A stretch of DNA of 64,000 nucleotides from Amphirosellinia nigrospora (lineage: Eukaryota; Ascomycota; Sordariomycetes; Xylariales; Xylariaceae), in NCBI GenBank assembly GCA_004123355.1, contig SCHM01000002.1:1674001-1738000 (forward strand). Direction: 5' to 3'. The position numbers and the translations under genes are program-made. This document shows, piece after piece, positions 29,436 to 41,224 of this stretch. The stretch's first letter is position 1; every line of letters begins with the position of its first letter. Below the pieces are notes generated by a model. That model did not search any database. It was not told the DNA's origin and worked only from the letters and a program-made list of their open reading frames with translations.

Positions 29436-29581
29436 GGGACGTTTCCCAGAGGGCTGAAGAAGATTCTATTCCAGCTACATCCAGCACAGTTCGGGAACAA
29501 TATCACCAATACTTCAAGAATCCAGCTTCACCAAGTCATAACCCCTATCTATCACCATTTTACCTTGAAACATCTACTAAA

Positions 29582-30284
29582 ATGAAGTACACAACTGCTG
29601 CTCTCGGCCTCATCTCGGCAACTCTCTCAGTTGCTGCACCCGCAACCACTAGTGGCTACGCTGTCCCTAGCATTCTGAAAATTCATAACATCGCTACCAA
29701 CTTAAATACCCAGGACACCAAAACCAGCAGTGTCCGCGAAAATACGGTTGAGACATCGACACTCTACGATATTCCCATCCCCGCGGTGGCCGCAGGGCGC
29801 ACTTGTGGGCTCGGTACGTAATTCTCGGCACCGTTTTCTTCCTGTTTCGGAAACTTTCAGAGCGCATTGTTTTCTTTTGGGGACGTGATGACGTCTAGAA
29901 GCTTCTGAAACCCTCGCACTTCACACCTAAATGACAATAACTGACTCCGAGTGTTGTAGTGTTCCGTGCTGCGAGCGGCAGCGACGATGTCGAGGCGCCA
30001 AGGCTCTCAACATCTTCAGTAACCTCTTCACTGACCTGGCCTCACTGACTCAGGGCAACCTGCGCAACCAGGAACTTGCAAGCATCGTCTTCAACCCCGA
30101 CACCGGTCTCTACGACTTTACCAAAGACATCACTCCTACTATTGACTCCTTCCCTTGCCAGGCTGGCCAGACCCTCCACTGGGAGGCCGTTGCAAGTGGC
30201 TCCCCCGATGTCAATATTGTCCAGCAGGACTTCAGCTATGATGGCACCCATGTGCCCAACGGCATCAGCGTCGCTTGGTGGTAA
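29582..30284 (+). CDS. Small cysteine-poor secreted protein, unknown function
   Basis: The protein starts with a clear signal peptide (MKYTTAALGLISATLSVAAP), so it should be secreted. An intron begins at a good donor, GTACGT (29,814), and ends at 29,959 after a CTGAC branch site. Splicing this way reads into an Ala/Ser/Asp-rich stretch and then needs a one-base shift near 29,995 to enter the long downstream frame, which ends ...GISVAWW at 30,284. The alternative donor GTAATT (29,818) keeps the frame without any shift but is weaker. The total is about 185-190 residues. I do not recognise the family. The position directly beside the RIP block and the signal peptide fit a candidate effector, but this is inference only. 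Confidence 0.6.
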
Positions 30285-31918
30285 GCGGTTGGGTTAAACC
30301 TTCCGGTTAGAAGTTGGCTTCTGGGGTAATGCTTTGAGTTAAGGTCTAGGCGTTTGTTGATTTAAGGATATTTAGTTTAGAATTTAGTGGACGTTCCTTG
30401 ATAATTTGGACTTGCTATTCATTCATTCATAGATGGGAAGTTTACTCTTATAGACCGTAGAATAGATCTCGTGGTTACCCATTGGGCTATTTTCCAGATA
30501 GGTTTGTGAGATGAACGTGTGCCGGTATTCGGAGCTGAAACATCGTGATATTGAAAAAAAGTACTATAAATGCTTTTTAATTTTATTGTAACGGCACACA
30601 GCACTTCTACTCTCTCTTGCTCTGCTGTTTGTTATAAATGCCGATCTATTTTGCTATCTGGGCCACCACTTTGCTAACTATTGAAATGCTGCGAAGATTA
30701 GCCGCTTCACAGCCCCTTGGATAACACCACTCGATATTGTTAATTACTGTTACGATCTGGTTCCCTATAATCAACCTCTATGTCACGTAGATCGAAGTCC
30801 GAGACATCTAGAGGAATAGATAAGGAATATGGTTAAAATAGCCTCATGTAGTAACCAGCCCCCTCGAGTAGCCTAGCTCTATGAGGCCTTTAGTCTATCT
30901 ATAAATATGGGGTAAAAGCTAAATTGCGTTGTAGAGAAAAATAATAGGAAACTAGAGACCTTATACTCTTTAAATAAATCATTGAGTGAATAGAACATTA
31001 CGCTCCGAGAACTTGATAAAACTCGAATATATTTTGCACTGTTATTACTGACTGTATACCTACTCTCTTTATTTGGAACGGATTGTGTGCTGTGGGAGCA
31101 CAATAAAGGCTCGTGATGGAGGGCAAAGCCACAAAGCCCCAGTGGCTGGCCGTGCCCTCGAGGCTAAGACATACGGTTAGGGACAAGGTAGCTATTGGCC
31201 GACATAGATGAGAAGATTCGGGCACCTAGAATTGGAGCCCATGTGAAAGAGGGGTTAGAGGTAAAAAGAAAATCAAGGATCCTGTCATTATTATTTTGTT
31301 TGCTGCGCTGCGTTTGGAATATTACAGGAGCAGAATCGTCCGCTAAAATTTAAGGGGAGCCTTAATAACTTCGCGCGACCCCAGGACTGGCAGGGGCTTC
31401 ACGCTCGTGTTGTGAGTCGACTTTGAAGGTGTGGGTTTAATTTTACCACCCAATACAGCTTTCCGACCATCCAGGTTGATGAAACATAGTTAGGCGAACA
31501 AGCTGTCACAAGTAGGCAAGGGGTATCTGTTTACAGCTGGATGGCGACCTTTGTGCAACAACGAAAAAGAGATTGTTGCCACTTCAAGTACAGGGACTGA
31601 GATACTAATATCCATGTTGAGAACTGTGAGGTGATTAATCACTTGGAGTGGATATCTGAAAATTTACGCCACGTGAAGCCACGCTTGACGGCCGCGAGTG
31701 ATCCGATGCAAAGTTAGTAGTATCCCCGATGCCACCTTTAAGCCATGCTGGTATTCTGACGAATGAAAACAGAATCTCGTTATCTGTTGAGACACACATA
31801 TTTATATGATCAATTGGCCTTCCACTTTCTCCCACTCTGCCTCCGCCTCATTCATGTTGTTCTGCTGAGTTTGTAAACGCCCTGAATCGTTTCAGACTCT
31901 TCTATTTGTATAGACAGT
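30285..31918. other. Intergenic region with a possible solo LTR
   Basis: The interval holds the 3' region of the secreted-protein gene, a possible LTR remnant (separate entry) and the upstream region of the aldehyde dehydrogenase. The minus-strand frames of 60-75 codons here resemble nothing I know. Confidence 0.5.
30748..31043. mobile_element. Possible solo LTR (weak)
   Basis: The sequence starting TGTTACGATCTGG at 30,748 resembles the start of fungal Ty3-type LTRs. The pentamer ATTAC lies immediately before it (30,743-30,747) and again at 31,044-31,048, as a target duplication would. Against it, the right end (...TGCACTGTT) lacks the expected CA terminus. Confidence 0.3.
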
Positions 31919-33590
31919 ATGGCTTCTTCGACTGATCCGACTAAAGCGAAACTGGACTTCACTATGTTCCGTAATGTGGTCGGTGGCGAACTGAGACAAT
32001 CTAGCAATAGAAAGACTAGGTTCACCTTAAACCCTGCCACATTAGAGGAGAATCCAGCTACCCCCATCAGCACGCCCAATGATGTTGACATAGCTATCCG
32101 GGCGGCACGGGAAGCGGCCCCCAGTGTCGGTATCATGTTAACTTCTAACTTTAGACGCGGGCATTTTTTATTTGCTGATGCCGAGTTATAGTGGGCGGCG
32201 TTGTCATGGGCAGACCGCCAGAATTCCCTAGTCAACTTCGCCGAGGCTGTCGAAACTAATAGGGACGCCTTCGTCAATATGTTGGTGAGGGAACAAGGCA
32301 AAACGGTTTGTACAACAATCATTCCATTCTTACAAGGGACTTATTTGTTGACTATGATCACGTTATTGTAGGTATTTGAAGCTCAAGGAGAGGTGACTCA
32401 CAGCTTGCAATGGCTTCGAGCGTTTGGCGCAATATCCCTCCCCGAAGAAGAAATCGTCGAAACTAGCAATGCACGCAAGATCGTCAAAAGATACACGCCC
32501 CTTGGAATTGCTGTAGGCATCGTGCCGTGGAATTACCCTATCTTCCTGGCCTGTCAGAGGCTTGCCCAAGCAGTGGTAACTGGGAATGCATTCATCCTAA
32601 AGCCTTCGCCATTCGCCCCGTACTGTGTCTTGAAGCTAGCGGAATTGGGCTTACAATTCTTCCCGACGGGCGTCCTCCAAGCTTTGAGCGGCGAGGATAA
32701 TCTCGGACCTTGGTTGACGGCCCATGCTGGCGTTGATGTTGTCAGTTTTGCAGGTTCGGTCTCGGTAGGGAAAAAAGTGGTAGATAGCTGCAGCAAGAAC
32801 TTGAAGCGCGTTATCCTTGAGCTGGGCGGTAACGATCCTGTTATTGTTTGTGACGACATCGACATCGGACCTGTTGCAACTGCCGTCGCCTCAATAGCTT
32901 TCATGAACGCGGGGCAGATCTGTACTATTCCCAAGAGGGTTTATGTACATGACTCCATTTATGAGAAGTTCTTGTCTGCGATGGCTTCATACGTGAATAG
33001 CCTACAGTTAACGACTGATGAGCAAATCGCAATTGGTCCCATCTCGAACAAACCCAGTACGAGCGTGTCACAGCATTGCTAGGTGACATTGAAAAGAATA
33101 AGATGAAAATTGCTGCTGGAAGCACTAACTTGAAGCCGCTTGCCGACCACAACGGATTCTTTGTGTCGCCGATATTGGTCGATAATCCAGCAGAGGATTC
33201 AAGAATCGTCATGGAGGAACCATTTGGTAGGTTTCCCCTTTAGCTACGGCGCAAAGGCTGTTGAAATAATTATCTATTCTAGGACCTATACTTCCAGTGA
33301 TGAGATGGTCAGACGAGCCGGACGTCATTCGACGGGCGAATGATACCGAGTACGGCCTGGGTGCCTCGGTGTGGTCAAAGAACGATGTGCAAGCTCAACG
33401 TATCGCTAGACAGCTACAGGCCGGGAACGTTTGGGTTAACACGCACGCACAGTCCGAGCCAGAATTCCCATTCGGTGGGCTTAAGCATAGCGGCGTCGGT
33501 GTTGAAGGCGGGATGGAGGGGTTAAAGGGATATTGCAATCTACAAATTATTTGGACTAACCTCGCCCTGCCGGCTGAGCAAAAAGCGTAA
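31919..33590 (+). CDS. Aldehyde dehydrogenase (NAD(P)+-dependent)
   Basis: This enzyme oxidises an aldehyde to the acid with NAD+ or NADP+; the substrate is not evident. Four exons are read: 31,919-32,125, 32,192-32,305, 32,372-33,226 and 33,283-33,590, giving about 490 residues, normal for the family. Visible landmarks are the PWNYP segment, the FAGSVSVGK cofactor turn, the catalytic-base region LELGGNDP, the catalytic cysteine in NAGQICT, and EEPFGP followed by the C-terminal PFGGLKHSG. The first donor (GTCGGT) is weak but gives the expected APS-WAAL join. A one-base shift is needed at the C run 33,053-33,055, after SNKP, where the normal YERV... continues in the next frame. The gene is probably intact with a consensus error; a recent pseudogene is the alternative. 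Confidence 0.85.
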
Positions 33591-34899
33591 TTACTACAAC
33601 ATGTTTGAGACTACTTGAATTATATCTACCGAAGAAAGGGGTTCATTGGAGTACGGAGGCCACATTATTGAGTGTCATAGTGGCCGAACATGTCATTAGA
33701 GCGTTGTTAGATAGGGGTGGTTGAATAACGTAATTCCTGAACCTCCTCTTCGAGTATGGGGTTGTGCATGGGAATTGGAGTCCAATTCAACAAATGATCT
33801 CTCTGAGGTCTCTAAGAGGCTCTGGTTTCCTTTTCTAAACTCTAATGTTACCTCGCCTATGCTCTCAATTTATAGAGGAATTCTAAGCGCCTCCTTCCTC
33901 ATAGCCTCGAGAGGAATAAAGGCTATTCTTACCAATACTAATATGTTCCATGTCTCTGCCCACGAAAATGACCGGAGACTTGTTAGTGTGGCTATATACA
34001 TGGAGTCTCTTTGTCTGACCAGTGTGGCTAGATCCCTTCTCCTGGCAAGGATGCTTTGGAGTAGCGGGGTTTATTCAAAGAGTTAGTCTGGGAGAGAGAA
34101 AATAAATGTAGTCCATCTTTGGAATCAACAACTGACAGACGATAATCGTGTCACGGTGAGAAGTGAGGTACGACGTAAACCCTACAGGCTCTTCTAATCC
34201 TATATGTTAACTTTGTAGTTGTAATAAATTGATGTATTATCAAAAGAATATTTCTAAACACAGCGTCTGGCTCATCGACCATTGCACTCATGTCTTTCAG
34301 ACCGCCTCGTCTGAGCCTCAACATCTGATGTAGCCAACATCTGATGTAGCCCTGCTGTCAAATAACGAAGTTTCACTCATCTCAACTTGCCCTCTTAGCC
34401 TTCCCAGATCCACACGCTGGTCGGTGTCCCGACCAGTTCGTGCTTGTTAGGACTCGTCACAGCTTCGCTACTAATTGTATTCTTGCTTCAGCCTAAGAGC
34501 AACGTGCTGACAGCTATAAAGGCTGGTGACTGGAGAACATAGACTCGCATGAAGGGGCAAAGGCTGGAGCAGAATAGACGATGAGTGCAATGTCCATCTC
34601 AGCAAGACTAAAAGAATTGGTGATTAGTGCTCAACTACAGAGACGTTCTAAGTACTTGAATGGGAAACTCATACTCAGCCAAGAGCACAATACTACCAAG
34701 ATATAATGATGCTGATTCCGTGAGCTCCAACAGTCGGTAAACGAATGATATAACGCTTGAGACCACGCCCATCAAAGAAGCGAGTTAGTTCGACAAAGCA
34801 GAGGGGCAATAATGCCTATCTCAGGGCGTCTTACAAGAAAGTCACTGAGAAGATGACCCCTATCTTCAATTTCTGTTTGGCTGTGTCACAAGGCATCTA
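33591..34899. other. Intergenic, no recognised gene
   Basis: There is a 121-codon open frame at 33,721-34,086 (+) that I do not recognise; its AT-rich direct and inverted CTCTAAGAGG-like words suggest repeat-derived DNA. A 16-bp tandem duplication (AACATCTGATGTAGCC twice) lies at 34,320-34,351. The decayed 3' end of the rhodopsin-domain gene may begin near 34,800. Confidence 0.4.
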
Positions 34900-35021
34900 C
34901 ATCCCCTGATCTCACGATACCTTGTCTGACACACCAAAACACTCACCTTCCCAAGCCTCATATAGACTCTGTGGGACTTATGGCCCTAGGAACAGAGGAG
35001 CTAGATGTATATAGCCAGGGG

Positions 35022-35934
35022 CTAGCCCTCAGAGACCCTTAGACTCTCTGCGCAACAACAGATATCAATATACACCCTATACCTGATAGTGAGGTCCTGA
35101 CAGGCTGAAAGGTTCAGCCGGGCAATAATGGGCAATGGCAAGATAAACATATAAGTGTCGAGAAGAATACTGGCAGCGCCTTCCGCTAATCGCCACGAAA
35201 ATGACGTACTGAGCCGTGCTGCCAGACCCATTGACGAACTTGTCCCAACTCTGGCCTGGGCGAGGCGTTGCCCAGTACGTTACGAAGATTAAACTCGATG
35301 CGTAAATAATAAAGTCGCAGGCAATACCAATCCAGATAGCAATATTGGTCAATCGAGATACAGAGAAGACTTGGCAAAGCAGCAGCAAGCTGGCCGTTTT
35401 CGAAAAGAACAGGCTTATGTTGGACAAACTCTCACAAAAGTAAGATATCTTGAGTTGCGCACGATGTTAGCAAATTCAGCTAGCCCGCACGAGCAAAGCT
35501 AGATCTAACCTGTTCGAACCGGCCATCAAGCCAGCAAAGAGGCAAGTCCCAGGAGTGTCGAAAGTATCGGGGATCTAGGTGTGAAATTCGTCAGTTCGAG
35601 CGAGGTATCACATTTAGCTAATATTAGCAATAGGAGGGTACTTAAAAACGATCAAGACGACAGTATAACCAACATTCTGGAGAATTACGAATAGAACAAA
35701 CACTGAAACCCAAACAACGTTAACACCGATATTGTACATTTTATAGAGGAAAGTTAAAAATAACTGACAATCAGACCACTGAAGCTTTCGTAGATTGACA
35801 AAAAGCCTACCGAGGCCGAAAACAACCGCAATAGTACTGAGAATAACGCCGAGAGAGACTACTACCGGCTTCAATCCTTGAGCTCCAAAGTCCGGAACCT
35901 GTCCGCCGGGGGTTGGCCACTCGGCACTTGACAT
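35022..35934 (-). pseudogene. Decayed fungal rhodopsin-domain (Pth11-like) membrane protein
   Basis: The start is the ATG at 35,934 (MSSAEWPTPGGQ...), followed by two membrane segments. An exon carrying YFRHSWDLPLCWLDGRFEQ joins across a clean intron (35,449-35,509) to ISYFCESLSNISLFFSKTA and two further membrane segments. These are hallmarks of the fungal seven-helix rhodopsin-like domain family. The splice after the second helix (near 35,620-35,640) does not close in frame. A one- or two-base shift near 35,190-35,200 separates VFVAISG from GAASILLDTY. Beyond LPIIARLNLS the expected sixth and seventh helices are seen only as fragments with in-frame stops (towards 34,800). I call it a pseudogene because of these stops. 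Intact relatives are plasma-membrane proteins of uncertain, possibly receptor, function. Confidence 0.65.
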
Positions 35935-36711
35935 AGATCTGTCCCAGGGGGGGGGGAAACGGCGTAGGGGGTCCCATGGTGGGCTTGGCGAGAGTTGGGA
36001 AGCGCGGCACAGAAGAGTTTGAGTTACGACAACGACCCGAATAGTGCAATAATTTGAGGAAAGCTGCGGCGTAGCGGCAGAAGACTTATTAAAAGCGTCT
36101 ATATTCGCATTATCACGCGAGCATACCAACATCCAACTATGGACTACAGCCTATCGTTGGATCGCTTGCATATAGTTGGTGCATTAGGAATAAGCGCTAG
36201 TTGTGAGTTGCATGTGTTGTGAAATTTACGGCCCCCAAACCTCACCCTTTGCTTTCTATTTATCAACAGTTTTCGAGGTTGAGATACGATTGTTAGACCT
36301 TTTCTGCGGTCAATAGCCTTGGATTCTGTATGGCTGGCTAGTCTATACGTTACGTCAACATCCTCTTATATCCGAATCTCCCTACCAATGCCCTTGCTTA
36401 TAATATATTTTATTTGTATTGTCAAATATTCAAACGTAGCAGCGCTTATTATTGTACGTGCAGTAACCACCCGAAACAACCGCTTCCCGATTACGATTCT
36501 TCTATAGTTACATGTTAGATGCATTACCTGGTATCCGCCCAGGTCCCTAGAATTGGCCGTTGGGTCTTATTGTTGGTTTGTAAGTCTGGACACAGCCCCT
36601 CGACTGCGCCTTTTCTCGCCTGAGCCAGCAACACTCAATTCTCTCCTAATATAAGGGTTTGTTCTCATTTATGCATCTAAACTCTCTTGTCAGACTTCAT
36701 CCACCAACATC
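35935..36711. other. Shared upstream region of a divergent gene pair
   Basis: This interval lies between the rhodopsin-domain gene (-) and the sulfotransferase-like gene (+). It contains a run of ten G at about 35,947 and a C/T-rich leader before 36,712. No gene was recognised. Confidence 0.5.
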
Positions 36712-37520
36712 ATGGAGCGCCAATCTTCTCAGCAAGAGCTGGTGGTTATCCACGCAGCTCTGTTTCGTATGGGCACAACGTCTTGCGCCGATGCCTACAG
36801 AACTCTAGGCTATACAGTCCACCATGGGGTCGATGACATTCGTGGCAACCCATGGGTTCTCATAGAGAAAGCAGCTGAGGCCACTTGGCCATCGATACCC
36901 GGAGCGACACAGAGGCAGCCGCACACACGACAAGACTGGGATTCTCTGTGGGGGTCCAAATATGACATAGTCACTGACCTGGCCTCGCCGTTCGTCCCCG
37001 AGCTCATAAAGGCCTATCCAAATGCCAAAGTAGTTGTCGTCCAACGAGACTTTGATTCTTGGTGGCCAAGTTTCAGATCACAGCTCTTGACCACACTGTT
37101 CACTTCTCCTCTGGTCCCCATTGGCCTCTTTTTCGACTGGCACATCAACGGCGTTCGCGCTGGCTATGCAATGCGGAAAGTCCACTTCGGGTTCTTTGGA
37201 GCCAGGAACCTCAAGGAAATCGAAGCCAACGCGCGCGAGAAGTATGACGGGTACTTCGAGACGGTAAGGCAGTTGGTTCCTCCTGAGAGAAGACTCGAGT
37301 ACAAGATGGGTGCGGATGGGAACCGTTGTGTGCGTTCCTCGGAAAGGAGGTTCCTGACGTTCCTTTCCCCAGATTGAATGTGAGAAGGAGGCACTTGAAA
37401 AGCGCATCAGAGCGGCGGAATGAAAGAATTAGGAGAACAACCAAAAAGACTACGCCATGGGTCTTGGCGCTTCTAGGCGTTGTAGCGGCCGTATGGTACA
37501 ATAGGTCCTTAACAACCTAG
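36712..37520 (+). CDS. P-loop sulfotransferase-like protein with C-terminal membrane anchor
   Basis: The N-terminus has the nucleotide-binding turn FRMGTTSCADAYRTLGY, like the RTGTTS loop of the fungal sulfotransferase family (Sulfotransfer_4 type), which would bind the PAPS phosphosulfate. It continues with DWDSLWGSKYDIVTD, YPNAKVVVVQRDFDSWW and the tail LEYKMG. At 37,308-37,310 (a GGG run) the reading must shift by one base to continue as GWEPLCAFLGKEVPDVPFPR, the usual C-terminal signature, followed by a basic stretch and a single membrane helix (TPWVLALLGVVAAVWY) before the stop at 37,520. No introns are seen. The length of about 270 residues is normal. The donor substrate and acceptor are unknown. 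It is divergent to the rhodopsin-domain gene. Confidence 0.75.
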
Positions 37521-38160
37521 CGTGCTTCAGTATTTGGCGCAAACACTTCTGGCGATGATTTTATCAGAGGAAAACCCTAAGCGTACGGGAAAATGCATGT
37601 AAAAAGGTTGAAAATTGCAGCTGACGGCCAACGTACGTCCAAAGCATAGCAGCCGGGGCAGCATGTTAGTAGCTATTAGTAAGTAAATATTTCGACATGC
37701 TTGATATCCCACCTTGACAAGCTACCATCTTCTCTACTATTTACGTCATTGTCATTTGCCGCCATGAGGGGAAGATGAGGTGCAGTGACGTTTCTAGCGA
37801 GCACTCACATTACTATGATACGCTATGGAGCCTGACCTGTTTCGATGCTCGGTATAGAGGGACTTAGAGTGAGGCCGAAAGGCAAGTGTTCCTGTTGAAC
37901 CAACCTCTACTTAGTTTTCAAGCTGTGCTACACCTCAGAGTCAGCTGGAAGCCTGAAAGTACGTTAATAAGAATATTATATTAATCTTCGATATTGGCTC
38001 GGCCCAGTTCTTCAGCCAAAACGTTGTCATTCCATGAATCTGCCCACGTTAGCCACCGTTGTGCAAGAAAGGTATTCAATTCATCCGGTTACCCCCACGC
38101 TCATTGATGGGAAGCAACTCTCTCGTGCGATGATAGAATACGTTAAGTCGTTCCTTTGCT
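37521..38160. other. Intergenic between convergent genes
   Basis: This is the 3' region of the sulfotransferase-like gene and of the regulator on the minus strand. I see no gene, repeat or RNA. Confidence 0.5.
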
Positions 38161-39440
38161 TCAGCTGCCAAGCCATGGATGGATCGGCTTTGCTTGTCTC
38201 TTCTCACTGAGTAACGTCTGAGCTGCCAACCTTTGTGCCTCCTCTTCACCGGCGCGATCTACTTCACTTGGAGATAGTGTGGCCTGGAGGCGAAATGTAA
38301 ACATGGGTGTATCGGAGGAAGCCTTGAAGTCTGACGCGATCTGTAGACTCCACATGGTCGGAGCGAGGCAGGTCTAGCAGCGACTGGGGTTTCAATGCAG
38401 AACGTTGGTATAGCATATGGCTATCGTTCAGTGCATATTGTTTGCCCGCTCAAGGATACCAAAGCTTCGCGATAAGTACTCAAATGGGTGGAGTGTGGTG
38501 TCGGAGAAAAGGGCTCTTACGTCCTTTAATATACCCGGTAAGAAAGTCATACTTCCGAAGAATTTCCACCAGTAACGAGCATCGCGCTCTTCTCTATGCT
38601 AGCAGCCCGAGCGAAGAAATTCTGCCACCCCGTGGCTTCAAACATCGAAGACTCTTGCTTATATATCTCGGATATCAACTTTAGAGGAATTAGTAGGGAT
38701 ACTTCCAATCAACAGTGGGGATATGGCAGACAATGTGAGGCCCGTGACTTCTGAAAAGCATACGCTCAAAGCGGGATAAATCAAGACGAGGATCATCTCA
38801 GGAGCTTAATACCACATTCGTTATGGATGGCTAAAGCATCTACATTTGGGAAACCAAGGGACTAGAGAAGGCCAGATGTTATTATCAACCCATACCGATA
38901 TGAATATCCGATGGCTTTACCTCGTAAAGTACTAAAAGCCGTGTGGCACAATAGACATCAGACACTGAACAGGAGGGATTGTTTCCAATGGCGGAATATA
39001 AGCTTCGCAGTGCCTTGGAGTGTAGTTCAGCAGGCGAAGATGGTATCGTCGACTGCCCGAGCATTTGGGCAGCCTACACAGTGCATAGCGTCATTCAGAA
39101 AGGGGTTAGACCCATAACGGCTCGGGAGATAGGCGAGGAAAGACGAGGATGCCTTGTGGAGAAGCGCAGCGGCGTTGCCCGGATTGTCTTGCAATAGAAG
39201 GCTGGCGTGAACTACATGATCCACATCAACAAAACTGTCGAGAGCCGTTATATCGAAATTGTAAATCCCTCATCGTCTCAAATCCATTGTTTGAGGGTTG
39301 CGTCCTTAGTATTTCCGGCCGAGTGGTCAAGGAATACTCATGATGCTGACTTCCGCTTTCGCGCAGGTGCCCTTGACGTCCGGATCTAGCAGCCTGCCGT
39401 CTAACTCGCATCCCCCTTCTGAAGGTTCTTCCACGAACTA
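38161..39440 (-). CDS. Fungal-specific transcription factor domain protein, frameshifted
   Basis: Separate minus-strand frames join into the middle homology region typical of C6 zinc-cluster regulators. These pieces are DVDHVVHASLLLQDNP and FLAYLPSRYGSNPFLNDAMHC (about 39,250-39,060), then HSKALRSLYSAIGNN and CATRLLVLYE (about 39,050-38,921). A clean intron follows (38,862-38,920). Then come LGFPNVDALAIHNECGIKLL, RLDLSRFERMLFRSHGP and the C-terminal FKASSDTPMFTFRLQATLSP...EEEAQRLAAQTLL ending at 38,161. Shifts are needed near 39,062 and 38,790, and the part between 38,700 and 38,360 is not fully resolved. I see no CX2CX6C zinc cluster upstream, so either the DNA-binding exon is lost or the start is misread. 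It may be a truncated regulator or a pseudogene. Targets are unknown. Confidence 0.55.
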
Positions 39441-41149
39441 CCACATATTATCAACGGCGAAGGCGACCTTCATACGGCTCGGTCGCTTCCTTCTGGATGG
39501 GGCTGGCTTCATAGTGACATGCTGCTATAGTTTGTGACTATTAATGAGACAGAAACATATAACAAAAGTGGAGGAGGGAGGAACATTTACTTTAGCAGAA
39601 TGCCGGGGTCTAAGTGTATGCCCGACCATTGCTCCTTCTAAGGATAATGCAAGTGATAGTTTAGCGTGGACTGATCCTAGCAGTGGGAGCTTTTCTGCGC
39701 AGTAGACAGTGCTGACAAGATTTTCTACACAGGGATTACTTCGTCACTCAATCAACTACTTGTACCGCTTTGCTTCGCATAAGCCAGCCTCTGCTACTAG
39801 GGTCAGACCATGGAGCTACCTTACGGGGTTACGGTAGACATGGAATATGGGAAACGTACCAATAACTGTAGAACATACCCTTACAAAATACAGCTATTTT
39901 AAGACTTAGAGGAGGTGGGATAATTCAGCCAGCAGCATCTCGGGTCATTTGACGGGTGAGTTTTGGAATAGACAAAACGATGGGGTCGCTTCTATCGAGG
40001 CACCAGAATAACATATATATATATATATTTACACAAAAGCAAAAGCATGAGGCGTTCAGTACCAAGGGACAACAAAATTGTCTTATGTCAATGAAATAGA
40101 ACGTTCAACGCCATTGGCAACTAGTTCAACTAGCAATGCATGAATCTAGGAGTAAGTTCAAATCTCTTCATAAGTGGCTTTGTTATTATGTATTGATTTA
40201 TTGGATAAGATACCCCAATTTGCTCTTGTTCTTTTAAGGATAGCGCGGATATATTAGAAGGCTCGATACTTTTCGCTTCGGGGACTGATCATTAATACAG
40301 TCGATGAAGAGCCTGATAGCGATGTGTATTAAGACCGACAAAATTCAGCTTCTCGGACTGGTGCTAGTTGATATCGGGAGTTCAGAGAAAAGATACAAAT
40401 AAGGGTCGGAATCAATAAACGGTAATCTGATTGGTGGCAAGTCGTAATGTTTATCTTCAATGAGATCAATTATGACAATATTTCTAGTAAGATAAGTAGT
40501 TATAGTTGGGTCACAGAGATGGGAAATTATATATAGCCTGGATACCGGTCTACTACAAGCTGTTTTCTAGTGCGTTATTGGTATTTCTGTAATTTACCTT
40601 GCTTCTATATAATTATATGCTTTGTGTAGTATCATACAGACGATGGCTATAGCAGGTATAAGCTCTTTTATTCAATCACACCTATCACGAGGACATAGAA
40701 TCGGCCCTCTTTATAGTATTAGGTACAATAAGGTATCATGCGAGTAAGAATGAGCCCGTTCACAGTCGGGTCGTAACACATACCTGATCAGCCTGAGTCG
40801 ATGCTGGTCATGGCCTGGAACTCTGAAGACTTACTTCCGCATACGCTTATTCGTTCTGTGGCCGAGGTCATCCAACCACGGCGTGGTACATTGGTACGGA
40901 GGCCCTGGCGGTTAACTGAAAAACTCATATGAATTCCGATTCGTCCGGTTTGCGAGCCGGCATTTGACCCCAGATATAATATAGGACATGAAAAGAGCTT
41001 GGCATGCCCCAGTAGTAGCAAAACTGCCTGAAGGAGATATAAAGGGTAAAAATCTCCAATCTCATTGGCTGCCATTAATGAAGGGGTGCAACATCTAATC
41101 AAGTCCATGGAGTCCGAACGGAGACCAGCCCCGGAAGGACCACGAGGTT

Positions 41150-41156
41150 TTTAGCC
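41150..41156 (-). promoter_or_regulatory. XlnR/Xyr1-type site upstream of the xylanase
   Basis: GGCTAAA on the minus strand, about 145 bases upstream of the xylanase ATG, matches the published xylanolytic-activator motif (GGCTAA(A)). A CCCCGG at 41,129-41,134 matches the CreA/Cre1 repressor consensus. A match this short can be chance; the setting makes it plausible. Confidence 0.45.
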
Positions 41157-41214
41157 TAAACATCGTCATGATCCGCGATGTTTAAAATAACCAGGAAACA
41201 TTTCCACCTCGCGG

Positions 41215-41224
41215 TATATTTATA
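41215..41224 (+). promoter_or_regulatory. TATA element of the xylanase gene
   Basis: TATATTTATA lies about 85 bases upstream of the ATG. Confidence 0.45.

Noticed and set aside
31852-32322. 156-codon minus-strand frame
   Set aside because: It is antisense to the clearly recognisable aldehyde dehydrogenase exons.
33721-34086. 121-codon plus-strand frame
   Set aside because: No recognised motif, repetitive words and no promoter-like context; noted only in the intergenic entry.
40788-41108. 106-codon minus-strand frame
   Set aside because: No family resemblance; it overlaps the xylanase promoter region.
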